A DNA stretch of 64,000 nucleotides from assembly GCA_947396885.1 (NCBI GenBank), contig OX377205.1, forward strand, positions 58,252,969-58,316,968, read 5' to 3'. The notes below the pieces were generated by a model. That model was not told the DNA's origin. It did no database searches and saw only the letters and a program-made list of their open reading frames with translations. Position numbers and translations under genes: made by a program. Positions 12,830 through 23,895 of this stretch are shown here, in pieces (the stretch's first letter is position 1; every line of letters begins with the position of its first letter). Origin of the DNA: Heligmosomoides polygyrus polygyrus. Its lineage: Eukaryota; Nematoda; Chromadorea; Rhabditida; Heligmosomidae.

Positions 12830-13364
12830 ACAAATCTATAGCAGCGCGAAAATGCAGGTTTCCCTAATGCGATGAATATTTTTCGATTTCGCTCGACCAC
12901 TGAAGGGGGATGCGACCAAGTAATTGCCAACAGCTGTGTCAGCGAACAGAAGACTTACATTCACGGTGTCGTGCTCTCGACCCTTCACAGCTTCCTGAAC
13001 TGCCCTAGCCCTAGCTGCCGTTTTAGAGATACTTTTTTGTATCTATAAAACGGCAGCTAGGATATGCTAAAGATTCAGTGCGGACATAATATTCTGTCCA
13101 ACATGGGATGCTGTGAATGCAGGGGAAACGGAGGTTTTAGCACAATAGTAATTATGAGTGTTTCCGAGCGTCCGGACTCACCATATATGTCACAGATGTC
13201 GTGCAGCGAGCGAGTCGATTTCTTCACTGGCGTCTTTGATTTTCACCGTGGCTTGCTTGATAGGAGTGATATTCACACGACCAGCATCGACTGGTGTCAT
13301 AAATTTTTCTCTAACGAGGAAGTCAAAGAGGTGGTCGTGGAGTTTCATAAAGCGACCTAATAGG

Positions 13365-13560
13365 GTTGTAGGGCGTTGTCTAGGAAGCACCATAGTGGTT
13401 TCCAAATTTCCTGCGGACCTCTGAGTAGGTCAAAAATGGCAAAAAACTGTAGCGCTTCAGTGCGGCCTGATAACGCAAAACTGATACCTGGAACACCCTT
13501 GCCGTTCCCAGAAATGATCCTGCAAAAGGTTTGGAACCTCAATCATTGCTAGAACGTGAG
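13365..13560 (+). repeat. Copy of a ~200-bp dispersed module (6 copies in window)
   Basis: The segment containing CCGCAGGAAATTTGGAAACC (read on its complement) and TTGCCATTTTTGACCTACTC occurs here, at 33205-33375 and 35560-35740 in the same orientation, and at 22780-22960, 23500-23670 and 52490-52640 in the opposite orientation. All are non-coding and 5-20% diverged by eye. It often sits directly beside a tRNA-like module. Confidence 0.8.
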
Positions 13561-13617
13561 GTTTGGCAAATTCCTAACAGAAGCGAGAAGTCACATTTAG
13601 AGGAGGACGGCAGCACC

Positions 13618-13692
13618 GATTGGATGGCCGAATGGATAGCGCACTGGGCTCGCAGGAGAGTGATCAAGGGATCAGTTCCGGGGCTTGGATTT
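13618..13692 (+). repeat. tRNA-like module A
   Basis: A box-A-like TGGCCGAATGG at 13625 is followed about 50 nt later by a degenerate box B (GATCAGTTCCGG), in a tRNA-like arrangement. Inverted copy at about 22621-22698. A third copy at 33470-33535 has a better box B (GGATCGATTCCGG). This is probably the RNA polymerase III head of an old SINE rather than a functional tRNA, since the stems are imperfect. Confidence 0.55.
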
Positions 13693-13744
13693 ATGCATGG
13701 GCAGCGGCATTTTTTGCATTTTATAGAGAAACGCCGCTAGCCAT

Positions 13745-14990
13745 TAAACCATGTCTGCTTTGTTGGGGAAGCTGCTATCCTTGTGTGATCACTGTAGTGT
13801 TTTCTAACAGTTATGGAAGTGTGTCTTGTAGCAGCCTTGTTTGACCGTTCCTCCCTACTCTAGCGGCTGCAAGGGGAAGGTATTACAGATATGGGCACTC
13901 GTACTCTAGACACTTCAAAAAAATCCTTTGTCCAAGCATTGTTTAGACGTTTATCTGGAGTGCTTATCACGAGTTTGGCATCTGTTTCGGGGTAAAGGTG
14001 GAGTACATTAGGTTAGAGTAGATGTGGATACTGCGAAAAAACAGCATACGCACCGCCGTTCTCTTCATCTAACCACATTTCGTTTCTATGGTCACATTTT
14101 GAGCTGAAAATAGCACTCCAAAATTTAAAAGACAAAAGCCTTTGTTAAATTCGTGGTCAGGCGCTGTCCGCGGATCCTAGGGAATGGTATACTTCCCGTC
14201 CGCAGGACGAGAGCCTTACATCTATCATCCTGTAATCTAAAGGATAAAGGATAAAGGACGGCGTTACTCAATCCCTTCTGGGATGCGCCAGCGCATTCTA
14301 CTTCTACGGGGTGTCGTGGAGGCGATATGAATGCGTATTTGGCCATACAATGACTTGCGGTGGGCAGCCGATGAACAAGTCAGCGCTCTATCCTTCCCAG
14401 ACGAGTCTGGTACCAATTCACCGACCCCGTAGGGATGGAAGGCTTGGTTGGCCTGGGCGGAAAATCCGAACCAGTAACCTGGTATCGGGTGCACGCGGCA
14501 GTCGCGCCTCCTCCGACTGCGCCACACGCGCCCACCCTGTAATCTGCCGCAACAAAAAACGGTCCCCAGATTCGTGATCAGTATCCCGAATACCCACACT
14601 TTAGACGAACTTTGACGAAACTTTTTTTCCGACCCTGCAGCCGTGAGAGTGCTTCTGCCCCCCTCCCCCCGTGTGCAACGGAACCCCAGGAGCAGGGAAG
14701 AGTGGTCGGTACAAGAACAGGCAGCAGTAACGCGAGATGGATAAAACACTCCAGTTTGTTCACAGTTAGCAGAATTAGTGGAAGTCATAAGGGGAGCGTT
14801 CTCCAGAGAAAAATAGAAAGAGAAATCTAGAAAATCTAGAAATCCGAAGGGCGATCAGCACGCCTTGGTGATGGATCAAAGTAGTAGCTGTCGATCATGC
14901 TCGCATTGAAGTCGCTACGAGACACACTTCCAAGACTAGCAGAAAACATAATAAAGGGATCATACATGTATAGCACCTAAAGAGAACTTC
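13745..14990 (+). repeat. 1.2-kb dispersed repeat, direct copy at about 33690-34605
   Basis: It is nearly identical to 33690-34605 from CTGCTATCCTTGTGTGATCA through the end near GCAGAAAACATA. The 13.7-kb copy is about 300 bp longer because a SINE is inserted at 14239. The edges carry inverted copies of AACGCCGCTAGCCATTAAAC (13729 and about 15010), so the unit may be a terminal-inverted-repeat element inserted into the left arm of the large palindrome. Confidence 0.8.
14239..14535 (-). mobile_element. tRNA-derived SINE, 297 bp, with target duplication
   Basis: Read on the minus strand it starts with a tRNA-like head: box A TGGCGCAGTCGG at about 14514-14525, and box B CTGGTTCGGATTTTCCG at about 14460-14476. 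A body containing ATATCGCCTCCACGACACCC follows, and it ends in a short (TTTATCC)n tail at 14239-14260. It is flanked by a direct duplication CCTGTAATCT (14229-14238 and 14536-14545). The related repeat at 34 kb carries the same site once with nothing inserted (about 34188-34197), which establishes the insertion. It would be transcribed by RNA polymerase III and mobilised by a LINE in trans. Confidence 0.88.
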
Positions 14991-15679
14991 CCCCGACAAG
15001 ACAAGCATGGTTTAATGGCTAGCGGCGTTTCTCTAATCGACGAAAGCTACAGTACCGGACATGCCTCTGCGTCCAACAAGCACAAGCGGCGCCAAAGATG
15101 AGGAGCGGCGCAAAAGGGCGCCGGAGAGCGCCGTTTTCCGCTCGCCATGCGTCGCGCCAGATGCAAATCGTTTAGTGCGCGGCGTCCTCAACTTCTGGAC
15201 GCTAGGCTGATGGAAGGAGCCTGCCCATGCGCTTGGACGAGCATTGCCTATTGTTTGGAGCCAACTGCCGTCATGGCGTGCTGTGAACAATGCATATAGG
15301 CCCGACAGAATCAATCGGGTGGGCGCGACAACCTATAGAGCGAGCGATAGCTTGTAGAGTGAGCGTATGGGGTGTTTTAACGAAAATTCCTAGCCTTCCT
15401 ACTCAGGAATTGCTCTAACCAGGGAATGCCGTCAGCTTCCCATGAAACTTGGGATTGACCAGGATACTATCTCAACGGTAGGTCGGAACGGCGCAAATGT
15501 TGCATATGGGCAGAACCGCCTCTCTCTGGGAAGTAACAAACTGCAGGTATCTCGACCCCAATACAACTCTGCGCAGAGCTAGGGGCGACGGAAGTCGCGG
15601 GTTGGCGCCCTGTTGATTCACGTGCTCCACAGCTGACGGGAGCGCGCGGGATGTGGGCTCGTATCGCGGCTAAGCGCAG

Positions 15680-15765
15680 TGCACAGGAGGCGTAGTAGGG
15701 AAGAGCTCGGGCTCATAAACGCGGGGTTGGGAGTTTGGATCCTGCAGACTGCGTTCGTTTTGCAC
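15680..15765 (+). repeat. tRNA-like module B (Met-like)
   Basis: AGGCGTAGTAGGGAAGAGCT is followed by GGCTCATAAAC (a CAT anticodon-like loop) and then GTTTGGATCC resembling box B. The inverted copy at about 16572-16655 has GGGTTTGGATCCC. This order resembles an elongator tRNA-Met. It is embedded in a palindrome arm and its stems are imperfect, so I read it as a SINE or tRNA relic. Confidence 0.55.
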
Positions 15766-16571
15766 TTTTTCAAAATCCATGTTTATCACATAGGTAATCC
15801 ACCTAGGGGTATTATAGTGTGTCATAGAGCATGTTTACATATAACATATGCTTCAAACTACAGATTAGCTAAAATGTTCACTTCTGTGTGTCACTTATTT
15901 TAAGCCTATTTTGTGTTAAGCTATAGTTATGTAACGATAGATATTTTGTGGCACTAGTAAAAAGTTCCGACTCCACCGTCAAAAAAAAAATTTCGCTGAA
16001 ACTTTGTCTAGGGGATGGGGTTATTTGGGGTGTTGATCACGAATCTGACGTCCGTTTTTCACGATTCGGCTGAATAATATAGATACAGGATGGCACAGGA
16101 TTACATTCTTAAAGTTTCTGCCGATGACGGCAGGTAGAGACAGAATCGTGAAAAACGAATGTCAGATTCGTGATCAGCACCCCAAATAACCCCCTAGACG
16201 AAGTTTCAGCGAAATCGGTGACCCTGCCTGGACCACCCTTGTTAAAGGTATGTGTGGTCTCCGACTGAATCGTGAAAAACGGATGTCAGATTCGTGGTCA
16301 ACACCCCAAATAACCCTCCCCCCTCAGACAAAGTTTCAGCGAAAATTTTTTTTGACGGTGGAGTCGGAACTTTTTACTAGTGCCACAAAATATCTATCGT
16401 TACATTACTACAGCTTCACACAGAATAGGCTTAAAATAAGTGACACACAGAAGTGAACATTTTAGCTAATCTGTAGTTTGAAGCATATGTTATATGTAAA
16501 CATGCTCTATAACACACTATAATACCCCTTGGTGGATTACCTATGTGATAAACATGGATTTTGCAAAAGTG

Positions 16572-16655
16572 CAAAACGACCGCAGTCTGCGGGATCCAAA
16601 CCCTCGACCCCGCGTTTACGAGCCCGAGCTCTTCCCTACTACGCCACCTGTGCAC
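16572..16655 (-). repeat. tRNA-like module B, inverted copy
   Basis: Minus-strand counterpart of 15680-15765, with box A TGGCGTAGTAGGG and box B GGTTTGGATCC. The anticodon-like loop reads CTCGTAA here. Confidence 0.5.
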
Positions 16656-17435
16656 TGCGCTTACCCGCGATACGAGCCCTCATCACGCGCAGCTGTGGAG
16701 CACGTGAATCAGCAGGGCGCCAACCCGCGACTTCCGTCGCCCCTAACTCTGCGCAGAGTTGTATTGGGGTCGAGATACCTGCAGTTTGTTACTTCCCAGA
16801 GAGAGGTGGTTCTGCCCATATACAACATTTGCGCCGTTCCGACCTACCGTTGAGATAGTATCCTGGTGAGACCTATATTACGTGAAAGAGCTCGAAACGC
16901 TGATCACAAATATGTAGACCAAATTTGCTAAATGGATCTCCTAAGCGAGTTATGGCCGGCGGAAGCCGCGATGTCTTCCATGTGTTAGGCCTATGGCATA
17001 CCACCAGCGACGAGTCCGGCGACGGCACTGCCAACGGACAAGTAATCGACTATTCGTGTTGGGACCTGTCAGAAACAATGGGGAGAGAGCGCGTGCTTGC
17101 CGGTTGTCGCTGCCACGTCGGTATTGCGTGTCGTTGGGAGAGGGGGCATACCGCCAGCGACCGGTCGTCGCTGCGCTTTGCACGGCGACCAGCTGTCGCC
17201 CGAGCCTTTGCACTACGCATTCACCCACGCAAGCGTCGCGAACCGCGCTCCAGTGCAAATTCTCGCCCCCGCCCAACACCGCCGTCGGTGAAACCACAGT
17301 TCCCCCGTCGCTCCGCTCCTCTCGTCGCTGGACTCGTCGCCGGCGGTATGCTATAGGCCTTAGGCGCGCTCAATCAGCGTTGGGCGCAGTATTGCGCGGT
17401 AATCAGCGCTTGGGCTACCAGCGCCGTCAGCAGCG

Positions 17436-17505
17436 GCGGCGGCGCAGTGGTAGTGTACTCGCTCCAAAGGATTGGGTTCATTGACTCGGCTCAGGCCGCT
17501 GACGA
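17436..17505 (+). repeat. tRNA-like module C
   Basis: GGCGCAGTGGTAGTGTACTC followed by GGATTGGGTTCATTG is a tRNA-Ala/Cys-like start whose box B is degraded. Better copies lie on the minus strand at about 18487-18575 and 60660-60745. Confidence 0.45.
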
Positions 17506-18486
17506 ATTTTTTGCATTTTGTGATCTATCTTCGACGAGGACCTATAATCTCATTTTTAGCACATTTTTGAGCATACGGCTAATGGCGACTTGCATTTACG
17601 TCTATTTGAAGACGGAAACGTGTTTCAGATAAAATTTTTTATTCATGACGTGAAGCAAGTCAGAAATTCAAATCAAAACAAAATAAAAAGTAGAAATAAA
17701 ATCAAAAATCAACAAAACTTAATAAACATAATAAATAAAAAGTAAAGGCACTAGTTAAAAGTTCCGACTCCACCGACACGACTACGGTCGAAAAATTTTT
17801 TTCGTTGAAACTTAGTCTAGGGGGGTTATTTGGGGTGCTGATCACGAATCTGACATCCGTTGTTTACGATTCGGTCGGAGACCACCCATACCTTTCAAAA
17901 GGGTGGTCTAGGCAGAGTCACCGATTTCGCTGGGCACTAGTTAAAAGTTCCGACTCCACCGACACGACTTCGGCCGAGCAGTTGTAGCTACGGTATGTGT
18001 GGTCTCCGACTGCATTGTGAAAAACGGATGTCAGATTCGTGATCAGCTCCCCAAATAACCCCCTAGACGAAGTTTCAGCGAAATCGGTGACTCTGCCTGG
18101 ACCACCCTTTTTAAAGGTATGGGTGGTCTCCGACCGAATCGTGAACAACGGATGTCAGATTCGTGATCAGCATCCCAAATAACCCCCCCCCAGACGAAGC
18201 TTCAGCAAAAAAATTTTTTTAAGCCGAAGTCGTGTCGGTGGAGTCGGAACTTTTAGCTAATGCCTTTACTTTTTATTTATTATGTTTATTAAGTTTTGTT
18301 GATTTTTGATTTTATTTTTACTTTTTATTTTATTTTGATTTGAATTTCTGACTTGCTTCACGTCATGAATAAAACATTTTACATGAAACACGTTTCCGTC
18401 TTCAAATAGACGTAAATGCAAGTCGCCATTAGCCGTTCGCTCAAAAATGTGCTAAAAATGAGATTATAGGTCCTCGTCGAAGATAG

Positions 18487-18575
18487 ATCACAAAATGCAA
18501 TAAACCCGTCAGTGGCGGGAACCGAACCAATGAACCCAATCCTTTGCAGCGAGCGCTCTACCACAGCGCCGCCGC
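18487..18575 (-). repeat. tRNA-like module C, inverted copy (Ala-like)
   Basis: On the minus strand, GTGGTAGAGCGCTCGCTGC is a near-exact tRNA-Ala-like D-arm and anticodon entry. It is followed at tRNA spacing by GGTTCGGTTCCCGCC (box B). It is part of a ~400-bp unit that also occurs at 60520-60985. Confidence 0.6.
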
Positions 18576-18829
18576 TGCTGCTGACGGCGCTGATAGCCGA
18601 ACCGCTGATTTCAGCGCAATACTGCGCCCAACGCTGATTGAGCGCGCCTAACACATGGAAGACATCGCGGCTTCCGCCGGCCATAACTCGCTTAGGAGAT
18701 CCATTTAGCGAATTTGGTCTGCATCTCTATGATCAGCGTCTCGAGCTCTTTCACGTGATATAGGTCACAATCCCAAGTTTCATGGGAAGCTGACGGCATT
18801 CCCTGGTACGACTGTCCAGCTTGCATCTA

Positions 18830-21800
18830 GAGTGCGCCGCGAACAATGCATATAGAATCGAACCTATCAATCGAGTGGGCGCGACAGCTACTAGAGTGAC
18901 CGTTTAGGGAGTTTAATCAGAAATCCATAGCCGCCCTACTAAGGCGTTGCTCTAGGACTGTCCATCATGTATCTGGAGTGCACTGGGAACAATGCATATA
19001 CAATCGAACGTATCAGTTGAGGTGGCGCGATCCTCGCAAATTGCACGCGCGGCCGTGTTTGGAGAGCGATATCTCTGTCATGTGTGAACCCTTTCGACCG
19101 CAGTTTGTGGATTTTGTAGTAGGTAAAAGTTGAAGCAGTTCGCCAAAGCCCAGCGATGTAGCCTAAGAACGGACAAAGTTACGGTGGTGCGAAAATGCAG
19201 GTCAGGCTTGTACAATCCTTTTTTTCGATTTCAGTCGATCACTGCGGGAAGAGGCGATGCTGACGGCCTACAAATGCATGGGCTAACAGACCACACAAGG
19301 AACTTTACGAGGAAGCGTTCACAGCTCTCCAGCTTCCTAACCTGCCTTAGTTACAGCTGCCGTTTTAGAACAGCGGACGGCAACAGTGAAGATTCTTCCG
19401 CCCTTACTCTTCCGTCACGGAGTTTCCGGCACCCGCAATGATACCGTTCCGTTCAGCTCGAAAAGCTCTATCGAAAGGTATCAATCGCGACCAATTTTGG
19501 AGGTATCGATTTTTTGATAATTTCGCATCGAGGACAAGGCCGCAGCGGAGGGGCGATGACGTCACCGAAAATCAGTATTTTCGAAGCTGGTCAAGTAGGG
19601 TACCATTCGATAGCGTTTTTGATGTAGCGTTGAGCGGTGTACTCAGAATGGCGAGAACTGTAACGTGGGTGAGTAAGGGCGCGGAGAACATCGATTGTTG
19701 ATGTGGCAAATTGCACGCGCGATCGTGTTTGGAGCGCGATATCTCTGTCAAGTGTGAACCCTTTCGACCGCAGTTTGTGGATTTTGTAGTAGGTAAAAGT
19801 TGAAGCAGTTCGCCAAAGCCCAGCGATGTAGCCTAAGAACGGACAGAGTTACGGTGGTGCAAGAATGCAGGTCAGGCTTGTGCGACGCAATTTTTTTCCG
19901 ATTTCAGTCGACCATTGTGGTAAGACGATGCGTGCTAACGGCATGCACATCCGTGTGCTAGCAGAGCACTGAAAGCATTTTACATTAACGTGCTCAGAGC
20001 TCCCCAGCTGCTTAAACTACCTTAGTCCCATCTGTCATTTAGAGCTGCGGACGGCAGCGGTGAGCTTTCCTCCGCCCTTACTCGCCCACATTTGAGCCTT
20101 CGACGCTCGCGATGGCACCGTTCCGTTCAGCTTGAAAAGCTCTATTGAATCGTATCAATCACTGCCAATTTTGGAATTATCGATTTTTTGATAATTTCGC
20201 ATAGTGGACAAGGCAGCGGCAGAAGGACGATGACATCATAGAAAATCGATATCTTCGAATTGGGCCATGCTTAATACCATTTGACAGAGCTCTTCATGCT
20301 GAATTTGATGGTATTACTGAGTGTAGGAAAGAACCGTAATCTGGGCGAGTAAGAGCAGGAAGCACATCGACCGTTATTGTGCTAAATTGCAGGCGCGGGC
20401 GTGTTCAGAGCGCAATAACTCTGTCAACTTCGAATCGTTTCGGCTGTAACTCGTAGTTCTCGTAAGCAGTAAAATGGTCTAGTAGTGTGCTGAAACAGAG
20501 TAATGCAGGTTATGATTGGACAAAGTTTCGGCGCTGCGAAAATGCAGGTTAGCCTTGTGTGGCACGATTTTTTTCCAATTTCGGTCAACCCCTGCGGGAA
20601 GACGCAGAGAGCTAACGGCCTACAAATGCGAAGGCTAGCAGAACACTGGAGGTGCTTTCAGGTGACATGCTGATAACTCTCTAGCTTTTTAAATTGCCTT
20701 AGTTCCAGCTGCCATTTTATTGTGGCGGCCTTAGCGGTTGAAGTTTTCTGCGCTTTTACTCGCCCAGATTACAGTTTTTCTGAAACTCAACAACACCGTT
20801 CATTTCAGCACGAAAAGCTTTATCGAATGGTAACCAACTTGACCCGGTTCGGAAATATCGATTTTCGGTGACGTCATCGTACCTCTGCCGCGGCCTCGTC
20901 CTCGATGCGAAATCGTCAAAAAATCGATATTTCCAAAATCGGTCGAAATTGATACCATTCGATAGCGCTTTTCACGCTGAACAGAAAAATACCATTGCGA
21001 GTGACGAAACCTCATCTTAGCGAGTAAGAGCGCAAGAAACTCTAACCGCTATCTTCCGCCGCTTTAAACTGGCAGCTGTGGCTAAGGAAGTTTAGGCAGC
21101 TGAGGCGTTCTGAGCACGTCATAGTAAAGTACCTAAAGCTTCCTGTTTGCTCACGCATTTTAAACGCATTAGCTAGCTGCGTCTTCCCGCAGTGGTCCAC
21201 CAAAATCGCAAAAAAAAAGCGCCACACAAGCCTCATCTGCATCTTTGCATCTCTGTAAAATTGCCTCTTCCTAAGCTACACCATTCTACTTTAGTTTACT
21301 ACTAGACCATTTTACTGCCTACAAGGCCAACGAGCTGCAGCTGAAACGACTCGAACTTGACAGAGTTATTGCGCTCTGAACATGCCCGCGCGTGCAATTT
21401 AGCACAATAACGGCCGATGTCCTTCCTGCTCTTACTCGCCCAGATTACGGTTCTCTCCTACACTCAGTAATACCATCAAATTCAGCATGAAGAGTTCTGT
21501 CAAATGGTATTAAGCATGGCCCCATTCGAAGACATCGATTTTCGATGACGTCATCGTCCTTCTGCCGCAACCTTGTCCTCGATGCGCAATTATCAAAAAA
21601 AGATAATTTCGAAATTGGTCGAGATTGATACCTTTCGATAGAGCTTTTCGAGCTGAACGGAACGGTGCCATCGTGAGCGTCGAAGACTCAAATGTGGGCG
21701 AGTAAGGGCGGAGGAAAGCTCACCGCTGCCATCCGTAGCTCTAAATGACAGATGGGACTAAGGTAGTTTAAGCAGCTGGGGAGCTGTGAGCACGTTAATG

Positions 21801-22260
21801 TAAAATGCTTTCAGTGCTCTGCTAGCACACGGATGTGCATGCCGTTAGCTCGCATCGTCTTACCACAGTGGTCGACTGAAATCGGAAAAAAATGTGTCGC
21901 ACAAGCCTGACCCGCATATTCACACCACCGTAACTTTGTCCGTTCTTAGGAGCCATTGCTGGGCTTTGGCAAACTGCTTGAACTTCTTACCTACTACAAA
22001 ATCCGCAAACTGCGGTCGAAATGGTTCACACTTGACAGAGTTATCGCGTTCCAAACCGTGTAATTTGCGAACGGTTGCGCCACCTCGATTGATAGGTTGG
22101 ATTCTATACGCATTGTTCACGGCACACTCCAGGTGCAAGCTGGACAACCCTAGAGCAATGCCTGAGTAGGAAGGGTAGAAATTTCCTTTAAAACTCCCTA
22201 TACGCTCACTCTACACACTGTCGCTTGCTCTATAGGTTGTCGCGCCCACCCGACTGATTC
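18830..22260. repeat. Foldback core of tandem ~670-bp units in opposite orientations
   Basis: Units starting near 19090, 19760 and 20440 (the phrase GTAGTAGGTAAAAGTTGAAG recurs at about 660-bp spacing) run head-to-tail. They then invert near 20800-20880 and run back to 22240. The same unit builds the 2992-6640 foldback and appears degraded at 59200-60420. Confidence 0.75.
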
Positions 22261-23761
22261 TGTCGGACCTATATGCATCGTTCACAGCACGCCATGCCGG
22301 CAGTTAGCTCCAAACAGTAGGCCATGCTCATCCAAGCGCATGGGCAGGCTCCTTCCATTAGCCTGACGTTCAGAAGTTGAGGATGCCGCGTCCTAAAGGT
22401 TTTGCATCCGGCGCGACGCGTGGCGAGCGGAAAACGGCGCTCTCCGGCGCCCTTTTGCGCCGCTTGTGCTTGCTGGACGCAGCGGCATGTCCGGTACTGT
22501 AGCTTGGACCACTCTTCCAAGAGGTGAAGAACAGATTAGAAAAGCGAATACGGTACCCTGCGAGGGCTAAAATCCACTCTACATTGATAAAATGCAAAAA
22601 ATGCCGCTGCCCATGCATAAGTCCAAGCCCCGGAATTGATCCCTTGATCACTCTCCTGCGAGCCCAGTGCGCTATCCATTCGGCCATCCAATCGGTGCTG
22701 CCGTCCTCCTCTAAATGTGACTTCTCGCTTCTGTTAGGAATTTGCCAAACCTCACGTTCTAGCAATGATTGAGGTTCCAAACCTTTTGCAGGATCATTTC
22801 TGGGAACGGCAAGGGTGTTCCAGGTATCAGTTTTGCGTTATCAGGCCGCACTGAAGCGCTACAGTTTTTTTTGCCATTTTTGACCTACTCAGAGGTCCGC
22901 AGGAAATTTGGAAACCACTATGGTGCTTCCTAGACAACGCCCTACAACCCTATTAGGTCGCTTTATGAAACTCCACGACCACCTCTTTGACTTCCTCGTT
23001 AGAGAAAAATTTATGACACCAGTCGATGCTGGTCGTGTGAATATCACTCCTATCAAGCAAGCCACGGTGAAAATTAAAGACGCCAGTGAAGAAATCGACT
23101 CGCTCGCTGCACGACATCTGTGACATGTATGGTGAGTCCGGACGCTCGGAAACACTCATAATTACTATTGTGCTAAAACCTCCGTTTCCCCTGCTTTCAC
23201 AGCATCCCATGTTGGACAGAATATTATGTCCGCACTGAATCTTTAGCATATCCTAGCTGCCGTTTTATAGATACAAAAAAGTATCTCTAAAACGGCAGCT
23301 AGGGCTAGGGCAGTTCAGGAAGCTGTGAAGGGTCGAGAGCACGACACCGTGAATGTAAGTCTTCTGTTCGCTGACACAGCTGTTGGCAATTACTTGGTCG
23401 CATCCCCCTTCAGTGGTCGAGCGAAATCGAAAAATATTCATCGCATTAGGGAAACCTGCATTTTCGCGCTGCTATAGATTTGTCTCCTTATAAGCTACAG
23501 GATCTTTTGCAGGATCATTTCTGGGCACGGCAAGGGTATTCCAGGTGTCAGTTTTACGCCGCACTGAAGCGCTACAGTTTTTTTGCCATTTTTGGCTTCC
23601 CCAGAGGTGCGCAGGAAATTTGGAAAAAATTATGGTGCTTCCCAGACAACGCCCTACAACCCTATATAGGTCGTTCTAAGAAACTCCACAGTCATCTCTT
23701 TGACCTTCCTCGTAAGCTCACCGTTCGTTTGTTGTTTAGTCTGTCGTTTAGGTAAAACTTA

Positions 23762-23895
23762 GGGGTCGTTTAGTGTGCGCGCGACGCGCGACGCGATACA
23801 TGTGTAGTGGCCAAATTGATCGAGCTACGCGATTGATCGATTCGGCCACTACACATGGCAACGCGTCGCGCATCGCGCGCACACTAAACGACTCC
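23762..23895. mobile_element. 134-bp palindromic Harbinger-type MITE
   Basis: The arms are near-perfect inverted repeats starting GGGGTCGTTTAGTGTGCGCG, with TTA on both flanks (23759-23761 and 23896-23898). A three-base TTA duplication fits the PIF/Harbinger superfamily. It contains no coding sequence. Confidence 0.8.

Larger units (their letters stand above)
15440..18800. repeat. Palindromic insertion made of two nested inverted pairs
   Basis: 15440-15990 pairs with 16380-16870, and 16870-17800 pairs with 18205-18760. The outermost ends share CTTCCCATGAAACTTGGGAT and its complement. Between the arms lies the repeated CAGATTCGTGATCAGCACCC motif, several times in each orientation. The block splits the right boundary of the surrounding arm. 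No protein-coding frame was seen. Confidence 0.75.
12830..23500. repeat. Nested giant inverted repeat, 10.7 kb
   Basis: The outer arms at 12830-13720 and 22520-23500 are near-identical reverse complements. Both contain the hairpin of GATACTTTTTTGTATC flanked by AAACGGCAGCTAGG. The left arm resumes at 15030-15430, pairing with 22160-22500, after an inserted repeat at 13745-14990. A second palindromic insertion (15440-18800) and an inner foldback pair (18830 to about 20800 against 20800-22160) complete the nest. No long coding frame survives. Short open frames on the two arms mirror one another because the DNA does. Confidence 0.85.

Noticed and set aside
13064..23249. Pairs of near-identical ~70-98 codon frames on opposite strands at 13.1-13.4 and 22.9-23.2 kb
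   Set aside because: They are identical because the DNA is an inverted repeat. They lack domains and overlap on both strands.
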